Assembly (NCBI RefSeq): GCF_021533215.1
Contig: NZ_JAJNKA010000015.1
Location: 89,265-153,264, forward strand
Length of the DNA: 64,000 nucleotides
Source of the DNA: Portibacter lacus
GTDB taxonomy: Bacteria; Bacteroidota; Bacteroidia; Chitinophagales; Saprospiraceae
Direction: 5' to 3'
Under the pieces are notes generated by a model. The model was not told where the DNA came from, made no database searches, and was given only the letters and a program-made list of their open reading frames with translations. Every line of letters starts with the position of its first letter. Positions within the stretch are counted from its first letter, which is position 1. Positions 9,264 to 19,074 of this stretch are shown one piece after another. The position numbers and the translations under genes are program-made.

Positions 9264-10703
9264 CTAATCTGCTCTAAAATCCTTGATATAAAATCGATTG
9301 TCTTCATCATGTCCAACACAATTTCTGCCATTCCAAACTGCTGTTGAAATGCCCATGCCATTTAAGTTGTTAGCACCAGATTCCCAGGATTGCAACAATT
9401 CGAAATCTAAATAAAAGGAAGTTTGGTTTGCATTATAGGAATAGATATTAGCCTTTGACTTCACAAGGTTATTCTCGCTGCTTGAGAACAATGAATTTAA
9501 CTTATCCGGAATACCGATAATAAAATGATTTGCATCGATCGAAACACTAGCTCCGGTGAAAATGTTATTATTACTTTCACCTGTTATGAAATATTGTTCA
9601 AATTCATCGGATTCATCACCAAAGGCAGGGTTTCTAAAATTTCCAATAATATGATAACCGCCATAGTTGTTTATTCCACCAGGATATCCTATGATTGCCC
9701 CGTTAGGATCGATACCCACACTATATCCATAGTATACATTAGGCTGATCCACTGTACTATATGGCCTTTGATAATCTAATGTTAAGCTATTATTTATGAT
9801 TCTGTAGAAATATACTTTTCCTTCTTTGTTATTATGACCAGGTGCTCCTACCAATATGTAATCACCTTCGATGTCGACATCCCAGCCAAAATAATCACCT
9901 GCCGCAAAATTCCCACCGCCAGGTTGAAAAGTGGCAAAAATGGGGGCGTAAGTAGTAGAATTTCGCGTATATATAAAGAAGACACCTTCATCTGCACTCG
10001 AAAATGGATCGTTGAATGGAGATCCGATGACTAATCGATTTCCACTCATTGCTACCGAGAATCCAAATCCAGAGTTGATCTCGCTAAAAGTGTTATTTTT
10101 TAGTATTTGTCTTTGAACCCATGAAGATGCAACTCTTTCGAAAATATAAACTTTACTAGTGTCACCAGGCCCTCCTGGTGCTCCAACTGCCAACCAATCG
10201 CCTGCTATAGCTACATCTTTGCCAAATTTTTCTTGCGCGGGATTAGGAGAAGTGGAAATAATTTCTTCAATTTCAGTGTAATTCCCATTGTCGCTTTTAA
10301 ACATAAATACACGTCCATTATCTGTGCCCGAAACAACGCCCGCTGAACCTATAGCTAAAGAGTAGCCTAAAGAAGTAGTGAGGGAACCAGTAGTTCGTTC
10401 TGTTGGCGGCAAAGAAGCAGTATCTGTAGCAAAGGCAAAGGGCAACCATTTCTGTCCATCAAATAAGTAAATGGTCCTTTTATCTGTATCATAAACCAAA
10501 AGTCCTGGAGCTGGAGAATTTATTGCCTTTCTAGCATCGCTTGATAACCTAGGAATCAATAGGCCTTGGTCAGTACTTTCGATTTCCAATTTGGAACTAG
10601 CATCCGGACTATTTGTACCGATTCCTACGTTGTTATTTTGACCAAAAAGACTTTGGTTGAATATTAGAAAGTAAAAAAGTATGGTAATTAGGGCGCACTT
10701 CAT
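9264..10703 (-). CDS. Exported protein with seven FG-GAP/integrin-like propeller repeats
   Basis: The start is placed at 10703, which gives a signal peptide (MKCALITILFYFLIFNQSLF, then GQ). After it comes VGIGTNSPDASSKLEIES, an N-terminal segment common in Bacteroidota surface and tail-fibre-like proteins. The body has about seven repeats of the type GxSVAxxGNxLVIGxP, for example GKDVAIAGDWLAVGAP, GFSVAMSGNRLVIGSP and GWDVDIEGDYILVGAP, which suggests a seven-bladed beta-propeller. No T9SS tail is visible at the C-terminus (NRFYIKDFRAD). The gene sits between the two blocks of the 164-bp repeat, with its stop codon 5 bp from block 1, as if inserted into a once continuous array. Function is unknown; surface binding is plausible. 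Confidence 0.8.
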   Translation of the reverse strand: MKCALITILFYFLIFNQSLFGQNNNVGIGTNSPDASSKLEIESTDQGLLIPRLSSDARKAINSPAPGLLVYDTDKRTIYLFDGQKWLPFAFATDTASLPPTERTTGSLTTSLGYSLAIGSAGVVSGTDNGRVFMFKSDNGNYTEIEEIISTSPNPAQEKFGKDVAIAGDWLAVGAPGGPGDTSKVYIFERVASSWVQRQILKNNTFSEINSGFGFSVAMSGNRLVIGSPFNDPFSSADEGVFFIYTRNSTTYAPIFATFQPGGGNFAAGDYFGWDVDIEGDYILVGAPGHNNKEGKVYFYRIINNSLTLDYQRPYSTVDQPNVYYGYSVGIDPNGAIIGYPGGINNYGGYHIIGNFRNPAFGDESDEFEQYFITGESNNNIFTGASVSIDANHFIIGIPDKLNSLFSSSENNLVKSKANIYSYNANQTSFYLDFELLQSWESGANNLNGMGISTAVWNGRNCVGHDEDNRFYIKDFRAD

Positions 10704-10874
10704 CTTGTCTGCTTGAAGATTAAAACAATTAGGTTTATAACATTTAGCTCCTTTCAACATATGGAAAGTAGTTTATATAAATTTACAAGCTTTTATATCG
10801 AAATACAAAAATATTAATATGTAAAGTGTAATACACAGAATGTCAACGAACTAAAACTCATTTTCATAGATTTT

Positions 10875-11972
10875 ATCCATCCATCTCATGGATCGGTAAG
10901 CCTTAGATTTAAGATTCAGAATTAGGGGCCCTAGAAATATTTGGATGAACAAATTGCTTTCAGATGAATTTAAGGATTGCCGAGCCTCATCTTACCCACT
11001 TGGCTCTGCCATCTTTCCGTTGCCCTCCAAGCTTACAGATCCATCCGTTTCATGGATCGGTAAGCCATTGATTTAAGATTCAGAATTAGGCGGCCTTAAA
11101 ATATTTAGATGAACAAATTGCTTTCACATGATTGAAGGGATTGCCGAGCCGCATCTTACCCACTTGGCTCTGCCATCTTTCCGTTGCCCTCCAAGCTTAC
11201 AGATCCATCCGTTTCATGGATCGGTAAGCCTTAGATTTAAGATTCAGAATTAGGCGCCCTTGAAATATTTAGATGAACAAATTGCTATCACATGATTTAA
11301 AGGATTGCCGAGCCTCATCTTACCCACTTGGCTCTGCTATCTTTCCGTTACCCTCCAAGCTTACAGATCCATCCTTTTCATGGATCGGTAAGCCTTTGAT
11401 TAAAGATTCACAATTAGGTGCCCTTGAAATATTTAGATGAACAAATTGCTTTCACATGATTCAAAGGATTGCCGAGCCTCATCTTACCCACTTGGCTCTG
11501 CCATCTTTCCGTTACCCTCCAAGCTTACAGATCCATCCATTTCATGGATCGGTAAGCCTTAGATTTAAGATTCAGAATTAGGCGCCTTTGAAATATTTGG
11601 ATGAACAAATTGCTTTCACATGATTTAAAGGATTGCCGAGCCTCACCTTACCCACTTGGCTCTGCAATCTTTCCTTTTCCATCCAAGGTTACAGATCCAT
11701 CCGTTTCATGGATCGGTAAGCCTTTGATTTAAGATTCAGAATTAGGCGCCCTTGAAATATTTAAATGAACAAATTGCTTTCACATGATTCAAAGGATTGC
11801 CGAGCCTCATCTTACCCACTTGGCTCTGCCATCTTTCCGTTGCCCTCCAAGCTTACAGATCCATCCTTTTCATGGATCGGTAAGCCTTAGATTTAAGATT
11901 CAGAATTAGGCGCCCTTGAAATATTTAGATGAACAAATTGCTATCACATGATTTAAAGGATTGCCGAGCCGC
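10875..11972. repeat. 164-bp tandem repeat array, block 2 (about 7 units)
   Basis: Same unit and same orientation as block 1. The landmark ATTCAGAATTAGG-like sequence recurs at 10914, 11078, 11242, 11406, 11570, 11734 and 11898. The block opens with a partial unit consisting of the hairpin end (10875-10899) and breaks off inside a unit at 11972, right after GCCGAGCCGC. The 25-bp hairpin segment at 10875-10899 matches that at 9234-9258 at 24 of 25 positions, so the gene between the blocks is bounded by copies of the same segment. Confidence 0.97.
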
Positions 11973-12120
11973 TCTAATTCTATCCTGTTTTAATTTTATA
12001 AAAATTGAAGAATAAGAGCTAGGAACCGACACTAAGTTAACATTGGAAATAAAAGAAAACAATGGATTTACAATGCATTTAAAGCCTCGATAATCCACAC
12101 TGTCTTTTACCAGCTTTTGT

Positions 12121-13293
12121 TTAAAATTGATCCAACCCGTTTTTCCATGGTATTGTCGCATCATTTGCAATGGCAGAGATGGTGTTATTGAAATCGATGT
12201 CAAAAGATGAATCATTAGACTTAGAGTTCAAAATCATAACAACACTCAGACCATCATATCTGCTAATTAACCATGATCTAGTCGCTGGCAATGCACCAGT
12301 TGTCCACCAAAATTGTTGTTCATTCCAAAAACCTATTCCTCGGCCCCAATTTGGTGATAAAGGTCCATTACCTCTAAGCAATTCGATGGTATTGTCAGAT
12401 AATACATTTTCACGAAGTGGTAATTTATCCAATGCACAAACTGCTCTTAATAAATCAGGTGCAGAGATAACCACGCCACCATCTCCATCTCGGCGTGAAG
12501 AAATCTTATACACATAATCTTCTTCCCCATCTTGACCGTAGTATTCTACTTCTTTTGCTTGGCGATCTTCACGAGTGAATTTTGTATAATGGAGTGAAGA
12601 AATTCCCGTAGGATTAAAAATATTCTTCACGAAATTTGAGAATGACTCTTCAGTCACTTTTTCAACTATCCGTGCCAACAACCAATAACCTGTATTAGAA
12701 TAAACATAAGTATCTTCAATAGGATAGACTAAATCCCATTCATTGAGCAGATATTCAATAAATTCATCATTATTGTATGAAGGAAAATAATCTATAGGAT
12801 CACCTCCTGAAGCAACACCCCACCCACCAAAAGAATTATGTAATAAATGATCGACCGTAATCTCCAATTCTTGGTCCGTTAATGTTGCCGTTCCAAACTT
12901 ATTGCCTAATATTCCAGATGGTCCAAAAACTTTGTCGTCCAAATTTAGTTTTCCATCTTCTACCAATCTCAATATTGCTACGCCTGTAAACATTTTACTA
13001 ATACTAGCAACTCTGAAAACGTGTTCTGGTGTTACCAATTCTGACTTCGAAACATTTGCCATTCCGTAACCCTTAGTGTAGACCATTTTTTCATTTTTAC
13101 TAACCGCAATTGAGGCTCCTGTAATGTTATATTTTTCCATAAATGATTGCACACGATTATCAACAGCGGTGATATCTTCCTGAACAACAGGGTCCATTTC
13201 TCCAGGGTCCGGCATCATAACATCATCTTTATTACATGAAGTCAGGCTAAAAAATAAAAGAAAGAGAAAGGTAATATTCTTAGGCTTGTACAT
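12121..13293 (-). CDS. Serine hydrolase lipoprotein, beta-lactamase/DD-peptidase fold
   Basis: A 390-residue protein of the class C beta-lactamase-like family. A lipoprotein signal (FLFLLFFSLTSC) anchors it to the membrane. The nucleophile motif SISK follows FRVA, and YSNTGYWLL supplies the tyrosine motif (Y-x-N). A late WWTTGALPA segment probably replaces the usual HxG or KTG motif. Substrates in the family range from peptidoglycan peptides to esters; nothing here points to true beta-lactam hydrolysis. It faces away from its right-hand neighbour, and its 3' end lies about 150 bp from the second repeat block. A second member of the same superfamily occurs at 42401. Confidence 0.88.
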   Translation of the reverse strand: MYKPKNITFLFLLFFSLTSCNKDDVMMPDPGEMDPVVQEDITAVDNRVQSFMEKYNITGASIAVSKNEKMVYTKGYGMANVSKSELVTPEHVFRVASISKMFTGVAILRLVEDGKLNLDDKVFGPSGILGNKFGTATLTDQELEITVDHLLHNSFGGWGVASGGDPIDYFPSYNNDEFIEYLLNEWDLVYPIEDTYVYSNTGYWLLARIVEKVTEESFSNFVKNIFNPTGISSLHYTKFTREDRQAKEVEYYGQDGEEDYVYKISSRRDGDGGVVISAPDLLRAVCALDKLPLRENVLSDNTIELLRGNGPLSPNWGRGIGFWNEQQFWWTTGALPATRSWLISRYDGLSVVMILNSKSNDSSFDIDFNNTISAIANDATIPWKNGLDQF

Positions 13294-13630
13294 ATTATTC
13301 TATTTGGATTGTTAAGGTTTTTCAAAAATAAATTAAATTTTATTGAGATCAAAGTCATCATTGCTAATTGCTAGAAAAACCCCAAATTCGAATGAAATCA
13401 ATTGATCTATAGGGCCTTATGGCTTTCACTATATAAAAGAAGCTTAATCAGAAGATGTTTCAAGATATTCGACAAAAAAGTTGGAAGAATTAGGAGGAAA
13501 CTAGAATAATGGAGCTAGGGCTTCAGTCTGAGTAAGAATAGAGTTTCGCACAAAAGTACAAGGTCCAAGGTGGATATATCATTAAAGATATTAGATTTGC
13601 TAAAGCAATATTAATTGCAAACGACAAACC
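13294..13630. other. Divergent intergenic region, no gene seen
   Basis: This 337-bp stretch separates two divergent lipoprotein genes (serine hydrolase on the minus strand, TlpA-like on the plus strand) and presumably holds both promoters. I saw no ORF of note and no clear operator. The fragment AAGTTGGAAGAATT resembles the short repeats at 36481-36548. Confidence 0.5.
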
Positions 13631-15097
13631 ATGAGGAAACCAATGAAAAACATACTGCTTTTAATATTCCTAGTAATCTTATGTAATTGCAAAGAAGAGC
13701 ATGAAAAAGAGATGTCGACAGATATCCTCATTCCTGAAGTAGAAACGATAGACAGAAGAAATGAAGTCGTGATAAGTGTTAATGACACGGTCAATTCTTT
13801 TTTTACCAACCTTTTCCTTGATGAAATGCAGGACAAACCAGATATGTTATATCTCGGAAAGAAAGTGGATAAAATGTCAGTTGTTATTCCAACAGAACAA
13901 TCCATTAGTATCAGAGGTGGAAACCCATGGGAATCGTTCTCTTATCAGTTAAATCTCGAGAAAGGAGATAGCCTACTCATTGACATACAGAAAATTAAAA
14001 TCAATCCAACGAAGGAGATAAACTATCCAATATTTAGCATTTCGAATAGCGATAGAACATGGGATGAACTCAATTTTGGTTATTTATTGTATAAAAAGAA
14101 TATCGCTGAAAAGGCAATTGTAATTGATGCTGCAGGGGATTTTCGAAAAAATAAATACGAAGCAGAAGAGGTGGTTCTCAATTCATTGCACTTACTAGAT
14201 AGCCTAAAATCAAACCATCTTATTTCAAGTACATTTCACAAAAGTACCGAACTAAACCAAAAGTTGACATATGAAACTTCTAAAATCAGAGCAGCTAAAT
14301 TGGAAAATAAGGAAATAATTATTGAAGATTTAGACCTAGATTTGAATGATATAAATCTATTAGGAAACAGTTTGTACATTAGTTATTTGAGAGGATTAAT
14401 TCTTTACAAATATTTCAATACACAAAGAACTGTACTAAATTCTACCCAGTTCGATTTTGTTAATGAACAGGAGACCTTTCTAAACCATGAAACTAAACTA
14501 GCTTTACTAGATTCTTATCTTAAGAGTATATATTTCGTTGAGAAATCAAAATTAAAGGTGTATCACAAGAAGTTTGATGAAATGAATACGAATGAAGCAC
14601 TTGGCAATAAGTGGCGCTCGCTATTGAATAAGGAAAAAATCAATAGTGAAAAGATGAACAGATCGAATAGAAATGAAGGTGTTTTGACCAATCTTGTAAG
14701 TGATAATGAATACACATTTGAAGAGATACTTTCAAAGCAGAAAGGTAAAGTAGTACTTGTAGATTTCTGGGCAAGTTGGTGTGCACCTTGCCGAAAAGAA
14801 ATGCCCTTTTTAGAAGATTTAAAATCAAAATTTAACAGCACCGAATTTAAAGTCATCGAGATTTCAATTGATAAGAATTATTCTGCTTGGGAAAGGGCTT
14901 CAGAATTAGAGAATCTATCAAAGGACGAAAGCAATTATTTCATTAGTAACTGGGAGAAATCTAACCTCTATAAAGTTTATGAGATAGAGACTATTCCTAG
15001 ATACTTATTGTTTGATAAACAAGGCGTTATCATAGATGATGATGCACCGAGACCGAGTGGGAATGAACTGGTTGAATTGATAAAGGCCAATTTGTGA
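13631..15097 (+). CDS. TlpA-like thioredoxin-domain lipoprotein
   Basis: A 488-residue protein. The N-terminus (MKNILLLIFLVILCNC from the second Met) is a lipoprotein signal. Residues about 25-350 form a poorly characterised extension typical of Bacteroidota TlpA/ResA relatives. The C-terminal thioredoxin domain starts near residue 365 and carries the redox motif WASWCAPCRKEMPF with Cys384 and Cys387; a later IPRYLLFD segment provides the cis-proline region. It probably reduces or isomerises disulfides in exported proteins at the cell envelope. Either ATG at 13631 or 13643 could be used. It appears monocistronic. Confidence 0.88.
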   Translation: MRKPMKNILLLIFLVILCNCKEEHEKEMSTDILIPEVETIDRRNEVVISVNDTVNSFFTNLFLDEMQDKPDMLYLGKKVDKMSVVIPTEQSISIRGGNPWESFSYQLNLEKGDSLLIDIQKIKINPTKEINYPIFSISNSDRTWDELNFGYLLYKKNIAEKAIVIDAAGDFRKNKYEAEEVVLNSLHLLDSLKSNHLISSTFHKSTELNQKLTYETSKIRAAKLENKEIIIEDLDLDLNDINLLGNSLYISYLRGLILYKYFNTQRTVLNSTQFDFVNEQETFLNHETKLALLDSYLKSIYFVEKSKLKVYHKKFDEMNTNEALGNKWRSLLNKEKINSEKMNRSNRNEGVLTNLVSDNEYTFEEILSKQKGKVVLVDFWASWCAPCRKEMPFLEDLKSKFNSTEFKVIEISIDKNYSAWERASELENLSKDESNYFISNWEKSNLYKVYEIETIPRYLLFDKQGVIIDDDAPRPSGNELVELIKANL

Positions 15098-15208
15098 TTT
15101 TCCTAACTTCAGAATAATTAATTACTTTGGAAAATCGAATGCTAGCTTTCTATTTTTATAAGGAAATGATAATAGCGTTAACACCCATAATACAGCGATA
15201 ACACGAAT

Positions 15209-16573
15209 ATGAACATGAAAAAATTGACATTTATAATCTGGGGATTCATCATTAAGATCGGGATGCTCTACTTATTCCTAGCACCAGGCCAAGCGTTCCA
15301 AAATGAAAACAGAAAACCGAATGTTATCATTATTTACACGGATGATCAAGGAACTATCGATGCGAATTGCTTCGGTGCTAAAGATTTGTACACGCCCAAT
15401 ATTGATGAGCTGGCAGAGACAGGCGTAAGATTTACTCAATTTTATGCGGCTGCTCCCGTTTGTTCTCCTTCCAGAGCTGCTTTGCTGACTGGGAAAACAC
15501 CACTTGCCGCTGGACTACCTGGGAACGCATCTTCACAAAAGGGAGGTAAAGGATTGCCTGCTGAACAAGTTACCATTGCGGAAAAATTAAAAGAGCATGG
15601 TTATTTTACAGGGCATGTAGGAAAGTGGCACTTAGGTTATACGCCGGAAACAATGCCTAATGGTCAAGGCTTTGATTATTCGTTCGGTCACATGGGCGGG
15701 TGCATAGATAATTACTCGCATTTCTTTTATTGGAATGGACCGAATAAGCATGATTTATGGGAAAACAGCGAGGAAGTCTGGATGGATGGTGAGTATTTTC
15801 AAGACTTAATGTCGGACAAAGCGAATTCATTTTTAGAGCAAAATAAAGACACTTCATTCTTCCTGTATTATGCCATCAATCTACCTCATTATCCTTTGCA
15901 AGGGACGGACAAGTGGCGAGAACATTATAAAGATATGGAAAGTCCTCGTGACAAGTATGCTGCTGCAGTATCAACAGTCGATGAGCGGATAGGGGAGTTG
16001 TTAGCAAAACTGGAATCGCTTCACTTAAGGGACAATACAATTATTATTTTTCAGTCTGATCATGGCCATTCTGTGGAGGACAGAACATTTGGTGGAGGCG
16101 GAAGTTCGGGTATTTATCGCGGTGCCAAGTTTTCACTTTTCGAAGGTGGAATTCGTGTTCCTGCCATCATCAGTTATCCGACGGCGCTACCTCAAAAAGT
16201 AGTTCGAGACCAACTTTGTGTGAATGTGGATTGGTTTCCAACCATTCTTGATTTGGCTGATATTTCATACAAGGAGGATACATACGAAGGGAAGAGCATA
16301 AAGAATGTTATCACGGAAAATACACCGACTGCGCATGATGTTTTCTGGTGGTATAGCGGCAAAGATCGTTGGGCAGTTAGAAAAGGGGACTGGAAACTTT
16401 TAAAAAATCCAAGAGATCCTACTCAAAAGACGGCCATTGCAGAAAGTGATTCCTTGTTCTTAGTAAATATTTTAGATCATCCTCGTGAACTGGAGAATTC
16501 TGCTCAACAATATCCAGAAAAGGTGAAGGAATTGCAAAAGGAATACAACGCATGGTATGCTAAACAGAAGTGA
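15209..16573 (+). CDS. Exported sulfatase (formylglycine type)
   Basis: A 454-residue arylsulfatase-like enzyme with an N-terminal signal segment. NVIIIYTDDQG supplies the metal-binding aspartates and CSPSR (Cys85) is the site that a formylglycine-generating enzyme converts to the catalytic residue. GHVGKWHLGY and the later SDHG are further family landmarks. The C-terminal W-x-LLKNPRDP region is typical of Bacteroidota sulfatases acting on sulfated glycans. No maturase gene is in the window. Sulfated polysaccharide or glycosaminoglycan is the likely substrate class; the exact one is not visible. The start is ATG at 15209 or 15215. Confidence 0.93.
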   Translation: MNMKKLTFIIWGFIIKIGMLYLFLAPGQAFQNENRKPNVIIIYTDDQGTIDANCFGAKDLYTPNIDELAETGVRFTQFYAAAPVCSPSRAALLTGKTPLAAGLPGNASSQKGGKGLPAEQVTIAEKLKEHGYFTGHVGKWHLGYTPETMPNGQGFDYSFGHMGGCIDNYSHFFYWNGPNKHDLWENSEEVWMDGEYFQDLMSDKANSFLEQNKDTSFFLYYAINLPHYPLQGTDKWREHYKDMESPRDKYAAAVSTVDERIGELLAKLESLHLRDNTIIIFQSDHGHSVEDRTFGGGGSSGIYRGAKFSLFEGGIRVPAIISYPTALPQKVVRDQLCVNVDWFPTILDLADISYKEDTYEGKSIKNVITENTPTAHDVFWWYSGKDRWAVRKGDWKLLKNPRDPTQKTAIAESDSLFLVNILDHPRELENSAQQYPEKVKELQKEYNAWYAKQK

Positions 16574-16735
16574 TAGGCTATCTTTTAATTGAGAACTATA
16601 ACGCGTAATTTAGAATAAGAATGAAAGAAAAACAGAGCAGAAAGAGTTGATCGGGGTATATGTTTGGATCTCTATTTAAAGGAGCAAGTAGTGTTGATTG
16701 AGAAGGATTTTATCATTTTTATGTATTTTAACAGC

Positions 16736-17443
16736 ATGAAAAGAATACATAAGGATCATTATGTAGCTCGATATCAGAAACATCTAGGACTGAAAGGTTT
16801 CCTCGTTTTCTTGTTCTTAACACTTGGATTACCGGGAGTTATAGCACAAAATCCTCTGGAAATGACGCTTGATATGGGCGTTAATCTTCCACGAACGACT
16901 CGAGATAATCTAAGTAATTCTCCTTATCTACCAGGATTTAACACCTCTCTAGAAATTGCATATCATTGGAGATGGTTAGGGTTAGGGGCTCAACTTTCGT
17001 ATTTCAATATTAATAACCAAGATTACACCGTTACAAATAATTTTGGAACGCACCAATCTACCTCAAAAGCGACTGATTTTAGAGGTGAAAAGTCACAGAT
17101 TGTATCAGTTAGTTTTCCATTATATTTTCACGTATACAATAGCGAAAAGTTAAGAATTTCTCCATTTATTGGACTAGATGGAGCCTACTTTCGTAAAAGT
17201 GCTTACACATGGGAAATTGACAACTTAGGAACAAGAGAAGAAATTGAAGTTGAGCTTGGGACAACTGATTTACTAGGACTAAAAGTGGGATTCGATATTA
17301 CACATAAACTGAGTAAAAAACTTGCTCTAAAGTATGGAATCCAAAGAAGCTATCTTACGAACTTTTACAGTGATACCGTCGTGCTTTACGATTTTAGCAT
17401 TGGAGTAGCCTATACGATTCTTCAAAATGTATCAACAAATTAA
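16736..17443 (+). CDS. Predicted outer-membrane beta-barrel protein
   Basis: The start at 16736 is preferred over an upstream ATG because it gives a signal peptide (GFLVFLFLTLGLPGVIAQ). The mature part alternates aromatic strands (LGAQLSYFNIN, VSVSFPLYFHVYN, KLRISPFIGLDGAYF, LYDFSIGVAYTI), which looks like an eight- to ten-stranded PorT/OmpW-style barrel. Its role is unknown. It lies 31 bp before the NamZ-like gene on the same strand, so the two may be cotranscribed and may both act on envelope material. Confidence 0.65.
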   Translation: MKRIHKDHYVARYQKHLGLKGFLVFLFLTLGLPGVIAQNPLEMTLDMGVNLPRTTRDNLSNSPYLPGFNTSLEIAYHWRWLGLGAQLSYFNINNQDYTVTNNFGTHQSTSKATDFRGEKSQIVSVSFPLYFHVYNSEKLRISPFIGLDGAYFRKSAYTWEIDNLGTREEIEVELGTTDLLGLKVGFDITHKLSKKLALKYGIQRSYLTNFYSDTVVLYDFSIGVAYTILQNVSTN

Positions 17444-17474
17444 CTTTTTCGAACACACCTAATTACTTGAATTA

Positions 17475-18713
17475 ATGCGCCATAACTACACTAAAAACAA
17501 ATCGATATTTATAACATTGCTGTTGCTGGTTTTTATGCTATCGACTTCCTGTGCTCAGAGACCAGAAATATCAATAGAACCTCAGGCTTCCATTATTACG
17601 GGGGCGGAAAGAACTGACCAGTACTTGCCACTTTTAGAAGGCAAAAGAGTTGCCATTATGGCAAATCCTACCACTGTAATCGGAAAGCATCATTTAGTCG
17701 ATAGTTTACTTAAGCTAGATGTAAAAATCGTAAAGGTATTTGGTCCAGAACACGGTTTTCGAGGCAATGCCAGTGCAGGCGTAAAAGTAAATGATGAAAT
17801 AGATGAGGCCACTGGAATACCGATTATCTCCTTATATGGTAAAAAGAGGAAACCAAGCAAAGAAGATTTAGCAGATGTGGATGTAGTTATCTATGATCTA
17901 CAAGATGTCGGGGTTAGATTTTACACCAATATCAATGCCTTGGTAAGGCTGATGGAAGCTTGTCACGAAAATGATAAAAAGCTCATTATTTTAGATCGCC
18001 CTAACCCGAATGGATATTTGATAGATGGTCCCATACTCGATATGAAGTATAAATCAGGGATTGGGATGTTTCCTCTTCCGATGTCACATGGACTGACCGT
18101 TGGCGAGTTTGCTATGATGGCAAATGGAGAAGGATGGCTTACCAATGGAGTAAAGTGTAATATCGAAGTTATTCCAGTTCTGAACTACGACCATGATATG
18201 CCTTACGAATTACCGGTAAGTCCTTCTCCTAATCTGAATACACAATTATCCGTTTTGCTTTATCCGTCCACCTGCATGTTCGAAGGCACTTACTTGAACC
18301 ATGGTCGCGGAACCTATTCCCCATTTACGATTTTGGGAAGTCCAGATCTTAAGGACAGTTACGAATTTAGCTTTACACCACATGGAATAAAGGGAATGGC
18401 TGAAACTCCGCTTTTTATGGATGAAGTCTGCTATGGAATTGACCTTAGAAATATTGACATCGATAAAATAAAAGAGAAAAAGCAGATCAACTTATCCTGG
18501 ATTATTGAGCTTTATAACGCACATCCCAATAAGGAAAAATTCTTTGATTCTAGTTTGAGCAATCAGATGGGTGTGATCGAAAAATTGATCGGGTCTGGCC
18601 TTTTTAGAGATCAAATCAAAAACGGAGCTTCGGAACGCGAAATCAGAGAAAGTTGGGAACCAGAACTGTCACAGTACAAGTCCATGCGTTTAAATTATCT
18701 GCTTTATCCTTAA
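17475..18713 (+). CDS. namZ: Exo-beta-N-acetylmuramidase NamZ-like lipoprotein (DUF1343, GH171)
   Basis: A 412-residue protein with a signal peptide ending LLLVFMLSTSCAQ, so probably a lipoprotein. The DUF1343 landmarks are clear: RVAIMANPTTV, FGPEHGFRG, SLYGKKRKPS, VVIYDLQDVGVRFYTN, LDRPNPNG and TYLNHGRGT. In characterised members this family releases terminal N-acetylmuramic acid from peptidoglycan fragments, so a role in muropeptide recycling outside the inner membrane is expected. Length is normal for the family. It follows the putative barrel protein by 31 bp. Confidence 0.88.
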   Translation: MRHNYTKNKSIFITLLLLVFMLSTSCAQRPEISIEPQASIITGAERTDQYLPLLEGKRVAIMANPTTVIGKHHLVDSLLKLDVKIVKVFGPEHGFRGNASAGVKVNDEIDEATGIPIISLYGKKRKPSKEDLADVDVVIYDLQDVGVRFYTNINALVRLMEACHENDKKLIILDRPNPNGYLIDGPILDMKYKSGIGMFPLPMSHGLTVGEFAMMANGEGWLTNGVKCNIEVIPVLNYDHDMPYELPVSPSPNLNTQLSVLLYPSTCMFEGTYLNHGRGTYSPFTILGSPDLKDSYEFSFTPHGIKGMAETPLFMDEVCYGIDLRNIDIDKIKEKKQINLSWIIELYNAHPNKEKFFDSSLSNQMGVIEKLIGSGLFRDQIKNGASEREIRESWEPELSQYKSMRLNYLLYP

Positions 18714-19074
18714 TCATTCGCGGCTGGAAAGGTTGTGCAATTGATGTTCTGATATTGATGTTAATAGGTATCTAATGGGAAACGTTAAGCTTAACATTTA
18801 AGTTGATAAAATTTAGTATTTTTATTGAGCTCAGTATTTTTTAATTTGTACCAGATTGAAGAATAAACGGAACGGGCTAGGGAGGATTTTATCTAGACAG
18901 CTGGATATTTATTCTTCTTTTTCAGGTAAATGCATAACCAATAAAACATTTATAGATAGCATAATCGATATGGAGGTGGCTTAGTGTGTCTGAAGAAGGC
19001 CTTAATCAACAAATTGTATCATGCTATGGATCCAAGTCTGACTTGGGTCTACCAAAAAACTAAATAACCCTATT
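18714..19074. other. Intergenic region, no gene supported
   Basis: This 361-bp stretch lies between the NamZ-like gene and the fatty acid transporter. A 24-codon reading frame with a GTG start near 18984 runs almost to the transporter but has no recognisable content, and I do not call it. No hairpin terminator with a T-tract was seen. Confidence 0.5.

Noticed and set aside
9159..9347. Short open frame across the end of repeat block 1
   Set aside because: It runs through a noncoding 164-bp unit into the antisense of the propeller gene and has no protein-like composition.
7466..11972. CRISPR array
   Set aside because: The 164-bp units are contiguous with no short repeat-spacer pattern and no cas genes; the units differ only by point changes.
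12121..13293. Antibiotic-resistance beta-lactamase
   Set aside because: Motifs fit the broad serine hydrolase family, but the third motif is atypical and there is no evidence for beta-lactam specificity; the same holds for the gene at 42401.
18984..19058. 24-codon frame with GTG start just before the fatty acid transporter
   Set aside because: No signal, domain or clear ribosome site; too short to support.
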